The notes under the pieces were generated by a model that saw nothing but the letters and a program-made list of their open reading frames with translations, did no database searches and had not been told where the DNA came from. Shown here piece after piece: positions 1 to 6,897 of a DNA stretch of 28,135 bases (positions are counted from its first letter, which is position 1; each line of letters opens with the position of its first letter). This stretch comes from JAJNBK01 sp035642715 (GTDB lineage: Archaea; Thermoproteota; Nitrososphaeria; Nitrososphaerales; Nitrososphaeraceae). The stretch covers positions 1 through 28,135 of the forward strand of contig DASQRW010000244.1 of NCBI GenBank assembly GCA_035642715.1, read 5' to 3'. The translations under genes were made by a program, and so were the position numbers.

Positions 1-192
1 TCTACCACGTGTTCCTGCAATACCAACTCCACGTTTTGGATCAAACTGATATCCATCTCCAACGAACTTGAGCTTTTGTTCTGGATAGCGGAAAGTAAAT
101 CTCTTGAGTACAAGATGCTTTGAACCTGATTCTATTGCTTTAATAAAGCCACTAGCTGATGAGGAAGGGAAGGTTGAAGATGAAAAAGTCAT
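1..192 (-). CDS. nuoI: NADH-quinone oxidoreductase subunit I (NuoI), N-terminal 64 residues only
   Basis: The reverse strand opens with an ATG at 192 and stays open for 64 codons to the window edge. The translation reads through SGFIKAIESGSKHL and ends near FDPKRGVGIAGTRGR, which resembles the N-terminal part of NuoI ahead of its first ferredoxin-type cysteine motif; the two 4Fe-4S motifs would lie outside the window. NuoI is the peripheral-arm subunit that carries clusters N6a and N6b towards NuoB. The start codon overlaps the nuoH stop as ATGA (192-189), implying translational coupling, and the order nuoH-nuoI is the usual one. The frame was translated by hand. Confidence is high because of position and overlap, and moderate for the exact start. 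Confidence 0.85.
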   Translation of the reverse strand, partial: MTFSSSTFPSSSASGFIKAIESGSKHLVLKRFTFRYPEQKLKFVGDGYQFDPKRGVGIAGTRGR

Positions 193-1454
193 TGTGTCAG
201 TACTCCACCTGGTCCTACGACGCCACCATAAATCAGTGCCAGTGCTATAAAGAGGTTTATGAATGTCAAGACTATAAGCTTGTACCAACCAGTGTGAAGC
301 AAGATATCTATTCTAATACGTGGATTGATTCCTCGTGGAAGCAACATCAACATGATTACTCCAAATGTCTTTAATGTAAACCAAAAAATTGAATTGACTG
401 TCGTTGGATTATAAATTTGTTCACCAGTATATCCCGGAATGATTTCTTGTGGAAATATCTGAGGTCCTGCCCATCCACCTAGAAATAACACTACAAAAAG
501 TGCAGCAAGAACATAGAGTTTGAGATAGGTTCCAAGCTGTATTAACCCATAAATCATACCTGATGTTTCAGTAAGCCAGCCTGCGACAATTTCAGCTTCT
601 GCTTCAGGTAAGTCAAATGGAATTCTTTCAAGCTCAGCCAAAGAAGAAATGTAGAATACAAACGCGCTGATCGGAAGAAATAAAATAAACCAAAATGGCT
701 GTTGTGCACTTGCAATATCTGTCAGATTGAGAGAACCAGCAAGAATAACAACAGAAAGTGATGAAAGAATGAATGGGATTTCAAAAGCTATCATTTGATG
801 CAATGCCCTTAATCCGCCAATAAATGGATACTTACTATTACTTGCCCAAGAGAAAAGCAGCGCAATTAAAGGAAAAAATCCTATTATCGCAAATACTGCA
901 AGAAGACCAACATCTAAATCTGCAACCACCCAACCAGGTGCTACAGGTATCAGGGCAGCTAGTGCCGCAGCTGTTGCAACAAATGCAATTGGAGCTAGCC
1001 AGAAGATCGGTTTGTCAGCCCCTGAAGGAACTACTATCTCTTTTGCAATAAGTTTAAGTCCATCAGCGGCTAACTGCAGGATTCCTTCTATTTTTCCAGC
1101 ATAAAGCGGACCGACTCTCAGCTGCATCTTTGCTAAGAATTTACGCTCAATAAAAATTGTAGCAGCTGCAATCAATGCTGCAAATGTAAATCCGGGAAAA
1201 ACGGCAATTCTGAATAAGTCAGTATGAATCAGATACTTGATAATTGGCAAAGTACGTGTAGGATCCACCATCATAGATAGAAATAAGTATGGTGTAAGAA
1301 CCTCCCCATTGATAGGCGGAAGTGGCGCGTAAAATAATATGATAAAAATAACTGGCAATCCCACCAGCGAAACAATAATCAGAATCCAAAATATCAGCCA
1401 AATAAGGCTACCAACAAAATTACCGAACCGAAATTCTTTAGGAGCTGTTGCCAT
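189..1454 (-). CDS. nuoH: NADH-quinone oxidoreductase subunit H (NuoH), membrane
   Basis: A 421-residue multi-pass membrane protein of the NuoH/ND1 family, the membrane subunit that joins the peripheral arm of complex I and forms much of the quinone chamber. Visible family signatures are ERKFLAKMQLRVGP (about 103-116), the loop VVPSGADKP (141-149) and the acidic loop ERIPFDLPEAEAEIVAGW (about 276-293), whose Glu residues link quinone chemistry to proton movement. It is longer than typical bacterial NuoH (about 325-345) owing to an N-terminal extension and a longer loop near residues 330-350. It starts 2 nt after the nuoD stop and its TGA overlaps the nuoI ATG. Complex I in ammonia-oxidising archaea lacks NuoEFG, so ferredoxin or reverse electron flow is the expected partner rather than direct NADH. 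Confidence 0.96.
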   Translation of the reverse strand: MATAPKEFRFGNFVGSLIWLIFWILIIVSLVGLPVIFIILFYAPLPPINGEVLTPYLFLSMMVDPTRTLPIIKYLIHTDLFRIAVFPGFTFAALIAAATIFIERKFLAKMQLRVGPLYAGKIEGILQLAADGLKLIAKEIVVPSGADKPIFWLAPIAFVATAAALAALIPVAPGWVVADLDVGLLAVFAIIGFFPLIALLFSWASNSKYPFIGGLRALHQMIAFEIPFILSSLSVVILAGSLNLTDIASAQQPFWFILFLPISAFVFYISSLAELERIPFDLPEAEAEIVAGWLTETSGMIYGLIQLGTYLKLYVLAALFVVLFLGGWAGPQIFPQEIIPGYTGEQIYNPTTVNSIFWFTLKTFGVIMLMLLPRGINPRIRIDILLHTGWYKLIVLTFINLFIALALIYGGVVGPGGVLTQ

Positions 1455-1456
1455 CT

Positions 1457-2617
1457 CTATCTGTCAGCCTCCACAGGCCAGTAATTTAATGCCCAATAAA
1501 TAGATGGCATGTCTGCTAATTTTGCTCCTACTAGTAAATGAGGCAATGCTAGTATATTTCTAAAAGATCCGACAGATATCTTAACTCTATAAGGCTTTGG
1601 AGTACCATCACTTACAATATAATATCCAAGAGCGCCCCTTCCTGATTCAACTCTCCGATAAGATTCACCTGCAAGCCCTTTAGGGTTAGGCTGCAACTTT
1701 GCTCGAACTTCTCCAGAGTCAGGCATCTTATCTAGCAACTGTCTCATAATATGACATGATTCTCTCATATCCAATAATGGAACATAAGCTCTTGCAAATG
1801 AATCGCATGTTCTCATATATTGGACTTTAAAATCGATTTCATTGTATACATCATATGGTTCAGCTTTACGGACATCAAAAGGGACACCAGAAGCCCGTAA
1901 TACAGATCCTGTAACTCCTAGTTTAATTGCATCTTCCTTTGTCAAGATTCCAACTCCCTCGGTTCTCTGTCGTAATAATGGGTTATTGTAAAATATGTCC
2001 TCATATTCATCTAATCGTTTCTCAAAGTATGCAATATTTCTTAGACATCTTTCCTTGAAGCCATTTGGCACATCGTTTCTAACGCCTCCAGGTATATTGA
2101 ATGCATGAGTTACCCTTGCACCAGTCAATGCATCCAAAAGATCAATAAATAATTCTCTGTCGCCTGTTGGCCACATAAACATAGTAGAATGTCCAAGAAA
2201 GATTCCATAGATTGCAAGCCAATATAGTGTATATACCTGACGGTTAAGCTCTGATGCAATAGCTCTAATGAACTGGCCTCGTCTTGGGACTTGAATTCCT
2301 ACCAGTTCTTCTACTGCCAGACTATATGAATATGTTATATTATTAGAATCATGAATAACAGGACGTTCAAGATGAGGTATATTTTGAATGAAATTACGAT
2401 ACTCGCACATTTTCTCTTCTCCACGATGCACATAGCCAGGATCAGGATCACAATAAACAATGTAATCTCCATCAAGCTTGATTGTAAATCTAAAGTGTCC
2501 TGACCCAGGATGTTGTGGTCCAACGCTTAGTGTCATCAAACGATCGTCAGGAGATTCTTTTACTATTTCCATTCTTAATTTCTCAAATTTATCTATTTTA
2601 TCTTGAATATTTGCCAT
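1457..2617 (-). CDS. nuoD: NADH-quinone oxidoreductase subunit D (NuoD)
   Basis: A 386-residue member of the NuoD / 49-kDa / NiFe-hydrogenase large-subunit family, a peripheral-arm subunit that lines the quinone site together with NuoB and NuoH. Conserved stretches include SVGPQHPGSG near residue 32, YVHRGEEKMCEYRNF, SLAVEELVG, GARVTHAFNIPGGVRND and the C-terminal YWPVEADR, corresponding to the usual ...DR end. As in other complex I proteins, the hydrogenase Ni-binding cysteines are absent. By hand alignment, the quinone-contacting His/Tyr pair known from Thermus Nqo4 (His38, Tyr87) is not kept in the usual form: the HPSTHG loop is one residue shorter, and the Tyr position falls on an aliphatic residue in ERPVIHDSNN. 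ATG start; 13 nt after nuoC and 2 nt before nuoH. Confidence 0.96.
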   Translation of the reverse strand: MANIQDKIDKFEKLRMEIVKESPDDRLMTLSVGPQHPGSGHFRFTIKLDGDYIVYCDPDPGYVHRGEEKMCEYRNFIQNIPHLERPVIHDSNNITYSYSLAVEELVGIQVPRRGQFIRAIASELNRQVYTLYWLAIYGIFLGHSTMFMWPTGDRELFIDLLDALTGARVTHAFNIPGGVRNDVPNGFKERCLRNIAYFEKRLDEYEDIFYNNPLLRQRTEGVGILTKEDAIKLGVTGSVLRASGVPFDVRKAEPYDVYNEIDFKVQYMRTCDSFARAYVPLLDMRESCHIMRQLLDKMPDSGEVRAKLQPNPKGLAGESYRRVESGRGALGYYIVSDGTPKPYRVKISVGSFRNILALPHLLVGAKLADMPSIYWALNYWPVEADR

Positions 2618-2630
2618 TTTTTCTCTCAGC

Positions 2631-3320
2631 TCATCTACCTTTTATTCTAAAGTCCTTTCTCAATGGTGGAATATCAGCCCAGTCTTCAGGCAAGAGGAAA
2701 CGCTCATTTCTTGGATGGCCTTCAAAGTATACACCTAGCATTTCAAATGTCTCCCGCTCATGATATTCTACGCTTTTATAGATGTTAATTAATGTTGGCA
2801 ATCTTGCATCCTCACGATTTGTCCGAGTAGCCAAAAGCAGAATATGTGCACCGAGATCCATTCTTGAGTAAGAGCCTAAATGATAAACAACTTCAATTTG
2901 ATTATCTTTAGGATAATCAGTGCCTGCAACAGACTCTGCATGATCAAATGCCATAGAATCACGAAGAAAAGATGCCACTTCTACGATATTTGCAGGGTCA
3001 ACATATATTTTTATACGCAGTGGTCGAACGTAACTAGCTTTTACCTTATCCCCAAATTTAGAAGATAGTTGGGTCATAAGCCCCTTTTCAAATGGTGGAG
3101 GCTCAGGTTCTTTTTTTGCTATAGTGGCGGCAGCAGCAGGAGCAGGTTTGGATTGTGGTGGTGGTGGTGAAGGTGAATCTTTAGTCTTACTGGTTGATGG
3201 AGCAATATTGGTGCGCGGACTATCAGCAGCAGGTTTGGATTGTGATGGTGGTGGTGGTGAAGATTGAGAAGTTGGTGATGTTGTGTCGCTAGATTTACTT
3301 TTTTTTGAGTCTTCACTCAT
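2631..3320 (-). CDS. nuoC: NADH-quinone oxidoreductase subunit C (NuoC) with a Pro/Ser/Lys-rich N-terminal extension
   Basis: A 229-residue protein. The folded NuoC (30-kDa subunit) part runs from about residue 78 to the end and carries the signature region YKSVEYHERETFEMLGVYFEGHP, followed by the C-terminal PLRKDF typical of the family. The first ~75 residues are low complexity, dominated by Ser, Pro, Lys and Ala, and contain two copies of a PPPP(S)QSKPA block 29 codons apart. Bacterial NuoC homologues of the same core are about 150-200 residues, so the extension is extra and probably disordered. NuoC docks against NuoD and NuoB in the peripheral arm. ATG start at 3320, one base after the nuoB stop. 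A later start at the internal Met (LMTQLSSKFG) would remove the extension, but the tight spacing to nuoB favours the long form. Confidence 0.93.
   Translation of the reverse strand: MSEDSKKSKSSDTTSPTSQSSPPPPSQSKPAADSPRTNIAPSTSKTKDSPSPPPPQSKPAPAAAATIAKKEPEPPPFEKGLMTQLSSKFGDKVKASYVRPLRIKIYVDPANIVEVASFLRDSMAFDHAESVAGTDYPKDNQIEVVYHLGSYSRMDLGAHILLLATRTNREDARLPTLINIYKSVEYHERETFEMLGVYFEGHPRNERFLLPEDWADIPPLRKDFRIKGR
3142..3272. repeat. Imperfect direct repeat encoding a Pro/Gln/Lys block in NuoC
   Basis: Two near-identical stretches, starting at 3142 (GCAGGTTTGGATTGTGGTGG on the plus strand) and 3229 (GCAGGTTTGGATTGTGATGG), each followed by a run of GGT triplets. They are 87 bp apart, exactly 29 codons, so they keep the nuoC frame. 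Slippage or unequal crossing-over in the GGT/CCA runs would change linker length without breaking the gene. Confidence 0.8.
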
Positions 3321-3321
3321 A

Positions 3322-3837
3322 TTACTTGATCTTTGACCTTTTGATCTTTTCTTGCAGCAACATCGTGCCTTGGATCAATGTTTCGGGTCGAGGAGGACAT
3401 CCTGGAACATATACATCAACAGGGATAATTCCATCAACGCCTGGAAGTACGTTGTATGAGTCAATATACAATCCGCCTGTAATTGCACATGCGCCCATTG
3501 CAATTACATATTTTGGTTCAGGCATCTGATCATATACCATCCTCAACCTAGGTGCCATCTTCCTAGTCACGGTACCTTGTACGACAATCAAATCGCATTG
3601 TCTTAATGAACCGAATGCTTCAATAATTCCAAATCTTTCGACATCATATCTAGGACCGGAAGCTGCCCCAAATTCTACACTACAGCATGCAGTTTCTAAG
3701 TGTACAGGCCATAGGGACCAAACTCTTCCCCAGTTGATCGCAAAGCCTAAAGGTTTGTCTAATGCCTTGACTAGTACATCACTTAATTTGCTAACCATCA
3801 CATTAAAGTTTGTAGGATTAACCAGGTCCTTGAACAT
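3322..3837 (-). CDS. nuoB: NADH-quinone oxidoreductase subunit B (NuoB), cluster N2 carrier
   Basis: A 171-residue NuoB / PSST-family protein that holds the terminal 4Fe-4S cluster N2, from which electrons pass to or from quinone. The tandem cysteines ETACCSVEF (Cys51-Cys52) and the two further ligands in MGACAITGG (Cys117) and VPGCPPRPE (Cys147) are all present, as is GTVTRKMAPRLRMVYDQMP. Length and motif order match the family. ATG start at 3837, preceded on the coding strand by GAGG about 12 nt upstream. A 64-nt gap, the largest in the nuo run, separates it from nuoA and contains a TATA-like element, so part of the operon may be transcribed from here. Confidence 0.97.
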   Translation of the reverse strand: MFKDLVNPTNFNVMVSKLSDVLVKALDKPLGFAINWGRVWSLWPVHLETACCSVEFGAASGPRYDVERFGIIEAFGSLRQCDLIVVQGTVTRKMAPRLRMVYDQMPEPKYVIAMGACAITGGLYIDSYNVLPGVDGIIPVDVYVPGCPPRPETLIQGTMLLQEKIKRSKIK

Positions 3838-3870
3838 AGCCTTTTTTCCTCATTATCCGTTCACGGTTTT

Positions 3871-3880
3871 GATATATAAT
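3871..3880 (-). promoter_or_regulatory. Candidate internal TATA box (box A) for nuoB and downstream genes
   Basis: On the coding (minus) strand the nuoA-nuoB gap contains ATTATATATC. An archaeal TATA box places transcription start about 25 nt downstream, here around 3848-3850, giving a short leader that still contains the GAGG ribosome-binding sequence before the nuoB ATG at 3837. Seen by eye only; AT-rich DNA produces such matches by chance. Confidence 0.4.
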
Positions 3881-3901
3881 GCTTGTTAGTAAAAGATACT
3901 A

Positions 3902-4303
3902 TTACCAAATCCCTTTCCTACCAGACAAAAACAGTGCATAGCCCATGGCGGCGAACATTATTCCCAAGAAAGCCATAATTGGAAGAGTTGCAGTCCTTGA
4001 AATTGATGAAAGTGATGTAGCCCACGAAAAAAGGAAGATTGACATGACATCAAATACAACAAACATCAAAATATAGGCATAATATTGCATCATAAAATGT
4101 GAACGACCTTCGCCGCTTGGCATCTGGCCGCATTCCATTGGTAGGAATTTAACTGGATTGTATCGTCGTCTAGGCGATAGTAGTCTAGATAGAATTAATG
4201 CTGGAACAGCAGCTAGCACACCAAATCCAAACATGTACATAATTGGAGTAAATTGTGAAGCAGTTTCTCCAGCCAATACACCACATGCTGATTTATGAAA
4301 CAT
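3902..4303 (-). CDS. nuoA: NADH-quinone oxidoreductase subunit A (NuoA)
   Basis: A 133-residue membrane protein of the NuoA/ND3 family. Three hydrophobic segments are visible (about residues 20-40, 75-95 and 105-125). The long cytoplasmic loop between the first and second carries RRYNPVKFLPMECGQMPSGEGR, matching the family's ...YECG..P.G.AR loop with its conserved Cys, the residue that reports active/deactive state in mitochondrial complex I. ATG start at 4303. It lies 14 nt after the GGR-like gene and is the first subunit gene of the nuo run, in the canonical position before nuoB. Confidence 0.94.
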   Translation of the reverse strand: MFHKSACGVLAGETASQFTPIMYMFGFGVLAAVPALILSRLLSPRRRYNPVKFLPMECGQMPSGEGRSHFMMQYYAYILMFVVFDVMSIFLFSWATSLSSISRTATLPIMAFLGIMFAAMGYALFLSGRKGIW

Positions 4304-4317
4304 ATAAAAATCTTGCT

Positions 4318-5529
4318 TTATTTCTTTAAAACTATATTGAACAGTTGGCGAGCAGCAAGCTTTGGATGACTTAGGGCCAATTTCATCATCTTCACTGTTG
4401 TGAATTCTGCTTTAATAAAATCTAAAAATTCATCTATAGATAGATCCCTTAATGTATCAATTTCTTTGTCCCATTCATCGTCTGAAAGCCCAATCCATCG
4501 TGCTTGAACCTTAAGGGCTGCCTTGATTTTTGATTCTATCCTCTTTTTCACAATACGGTCATACTCCATAAGAGAGGCCTTGTCGGAATCTTGTGATAGA
4601 GATCTAGTTCCAATCTCGCCTGCCAACCTGCCAAATTCAATAGCATATCTAATTCCTTCTAATACCAACGGATTAGATTGTCCTGCTGAATCTCCTACCA
4701 GGATTAAGCCATCAGAGACAGAAGATTCTCTAAGACCTTCGTTTGGTATAAATCCATAATGTAACTCTATCGGTTGGATTTTACCTAGTCTGTCTAATGG
4801 TTTCAATTTCTTTTCAATTATCCAATGTAACTTTTGCATTGGATCTATATTAGATTCAGGTCTGCCAATACCAACACCGATTCTGACTCTATTCTTTGAC
4901 ACTGGAAAAACCCATGCGTAGCCGACGTCTGAATACTGACGTCCTACCATGAGCGTCCATGTTGTTGGATCCACGTGCTCACAGTAGCATTCATATTCAG
5001 CTCCCACTCCGTATCTTTTCCATTCATTAACCATACTTAACCTTCGAGCAATAGAACTACTAAAACCGCTTGCATCTATCACTAATTTACAATTTATTAC
5101 TAAATCTCCTTTTGGTGTGCTTACTTTTAAGCCCAAGACACGGTTCTTAGAATCAGTTATTACATTGGCAACATTGCTCCTTACCATAATTTCAGTACCA
5201 GCCTCTGCCGCCAAAAGCGCAAGAAACTGATACGTCGTTCGAACATTCAATACACATGATTTTGCCGAATCTCCTCTTATAGTAGCTTCATTGGAAGGTG
5301 ATATCAAACAATAATTTTTTATTGGATTATAATGATCCTTTGAAATTCCAAGTTTTTCAATATCCTCTATCCAACTAACACCACTAGTTCTGATGCTATG
5401 TGCAATAGATTCATCCTTTTCAAATAGGATCACATTAGCTCCTAATTTCGAGGCTTTATATGCAGCAGAGAGCCCCGCTGGGCCTCCACCTACAATTGCA
5501 ATATCATACCTTCCGATTATGGTGGTCAT
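4318..5529 (-). CDS. Geranylgeranyl reductase family FAD-dependent oxidoreductase
   Basis: A 403-residue flavoprotein. The N-terminal Rossmann motif is IVGGGPAGL (12-20), followed by a run ending in FEKDE. The GGR-family substrate motif YxWxFP is present as YAWVFP (204-209) with the following GVG, and the second FAD motif is GLILVGDSAGQSNP (274-286). Members reduce isoprenoid double bonds: archaeal GGR saturates the geranylgeranyl chains of ether lipids, and relatives saturate quinone side chains or chlorophyll phytyl. It sits between pmbA (3 nt) and nuoA (14 nt) in one direction, so a role in saturating the respiratory quinone tail is as plausible as membrane-lipid saturation. Ammonia-oxidising archaea usually have several paralogues, so specificity cannot be assigned here. 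Confidence 0.88.
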   Translation of the reverse strand: MTTIIGRYDIAIVGGGPAGLSAAYKASKLGANVILFEKDESIAHSIRTSGVSWIEDIEKLGISKDHYNPIKNYCLISPSNEATIRGDSAKSCVLNVRTTYQFLALLAAEAGTEIMVRSNVANVITDSKNRVLGLKVSTPKGDLVINCKLVIDASGFSSSIARRLSMVNEWKRYGVGAEYECYCEHVDPTTWTLMVGRQYSDVGYAWVFPVSKNRVRIGVGIGRPESNIDPMQKLHWIIEKKLKPLDRLGKIQPIELHYGFIPNEGLRESSVSDGLILVGDSAGQSNPLVLEGIRYAIEFGRLAGEIGTRSLSQDSDKASLMEYDRIVKKRIESKIKAALKVQARWIGLSDDEWDKEIDTLRDLSIDEFLDFIKAEFTTVKMMKLALSHPKLAARQLFNIVLKK

Positions 5530-5532
5530 ATC

Positions 5533-6897
5533 TCATCCTGCAGTAAATGAAACATTTTCAAATCGCATATAAGGAAGAATAGAATCTGATAGGATCTTTT
5601 GTTCTTTTGAGATACCATTAAGATCATTCAATGCATCAAATACATTTCCTGTCACCATTACTTCTTTTACAGCATATTCAATATTTCCCTTCTTTATGTA
5701 TTGCCCACCTTTAACAACACCTGAAAAATCACCATTTACAGGATTTATGTTTCCAGAAAATCTATTTATTATGATACCTTTGTCCATTTCAGAAATCAAA
5801 TTCTCTGCTCTTGACTTGCCTGCTTTTATTATAACATTAGTTGTAGATACTATAGGTGGAGATTTAGGAGAACCTCCTGCATTGCTCGTACTTTCTGTAT
5901 CATCCTTATTAGCAGTATAAGTATTGTAAAGGAATTTTTTCAAGATTCCTTTTTCAATTATTAAATTACACTTATGAGGCATGCCCTCTCTATCAAAACT
6001 TGACGCCCCTAAGCCATTAACATTAGTGGCATCATCTATAAGGGTTAGTAAATTAGATGAGACTGTTTTGCCAAGCTGTCCTTTAAATTTACTTGCTTCT
6101 TTCTGTACCGTCTGTGAATTAATTGAATATGCTATTACATCCAATATCAATTCAGTTACTGCTGAAGGAGTAAGGAGCATTTCTCCCTTGAAGCTCTCGA
6201 TTTTTTTAGATCCCAAGGAATTTACAACTGACTTTCCGAATTCTCTGCTTGTTTTATATACATCGATATCTTTGAGATTGTGAGTACCACCAAACTGAAA
6301 ATCAAAATTAGACACCTCACTGCCATCTATTGCCATTCCCATAATAGACCAGGAAAATGCGCTGATGGTTTCTTTTGTTCTCACTCCGTTAGAGTTCAGC
6401 AAAGCATGGGTCATCACAGAACTTGTAAAATTACCACTGTCAACACTTATTCTGTTGTCATAGGATTTTGCTGCATCTAACATATCAACTGCCATTTTTA
6501 CTGTATCAGATGCAGTGAAAGATTCCGAATTTCTATCATAGATACCATTTAGCAATTTGACTGTTCGTGGAAAGGGCATCGTATTGTATTTATCAGATGG
6601 ACTCACTCTAGCAAGTTTAATAGCCTGTGTAACAGCGTTGCGGATATGTTCTCTCTCAAGTATATTGGTGGAGGAAAAACCTAATGAACCATTTATAAAC
6701 ACTCTTATTCCCAATCCACCTGTGCGATGAGATTTCGACTGTTTTAGATCGTTATTCTCAATAAAAACTTCTGATTCTTTATTGCTCACTCCATACGCTT
6801 CACAATAATCAGCTCCCTTTTTCTCTGCTTCCCTCAATACAAAATTACAAATATCTTCCAACTTTCCTACTGTAGACCTCCGATAATTGCATTGCAT
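5533..6897 (-). CDS. pmbA: TldE/PmbA family protein (non-catalytic partner of TldD metalloprotease)
   Basis: A 454-residue protein of the TldD/PmbA (U62) family. The N-terminal half has the family pattern GLGIRVFINGSLGFSSTN, and the C-terminal half has VNGDFSGVVKGGQYIKKGNIEYAVKEVMVTGN. It lacks the HExxxH zinc motif, having LLTPSAVTELI at the equivalent place, so it is the PmbA/TldE partner. TldD-TldE heterodimers degrade unfolded or peptide substrates and mature some RiPP peptides in bacteria. The ATG at 6897 overlaps the end of tldD by 31 nt. A TTG at 6864, just after the tldD stop, gives MEDICNFVLREAEKKGADY and is an alternative start. GGAGG lies upstream of the TTG, at a longer than usual spacing. 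Confidence 0.92.
   Translation of the reverse strand: MQCNYRRSTVGKLEDICNFVLREAEKKGADYCEAYGVSNKESEVFIENNDLKQSKSHRTGGLGIRVFINGSLGFSSTNILEREHIRNAVTQAIKLARVSPSDKYNTMPFPRTVKLLNGIYDRNSESFTASDTVKMAVDMLDAAKSYDNRISVDSGNFTSSVMTHALLNSNGVRTKETISAFSWSIMGMAIDGSEVSNFDFQFGGTHNLKDIDVYKTSREFGKSVVNSLGSKKIESFKGEMLLTPSAVTELILDVIAYSINSQTVQKEASKFKGQLGKTVSSNLLTLIDDATNVNGLGASSFDREGMPHKCNLIIEKGILKKFLYNTYTANKDDTESTSNAGGSPKSPPIVSTTNVIIKAGKSRAENLISEMDKGIIINRFSGNINPVNGDFSGVVKGGQYIKKGNIEYAVKEVMVTGNVFDALNDLNGISKEQKILSDSILPYMRFENVSFTAG

Noticed and set aside
3119..3316. Frame giving a His- and Leu-rich peptide antisense-frame to nuoC
   Set aside because: It is an artefact of the CCA/GGT repeats of the NuoC tail read in another frame.
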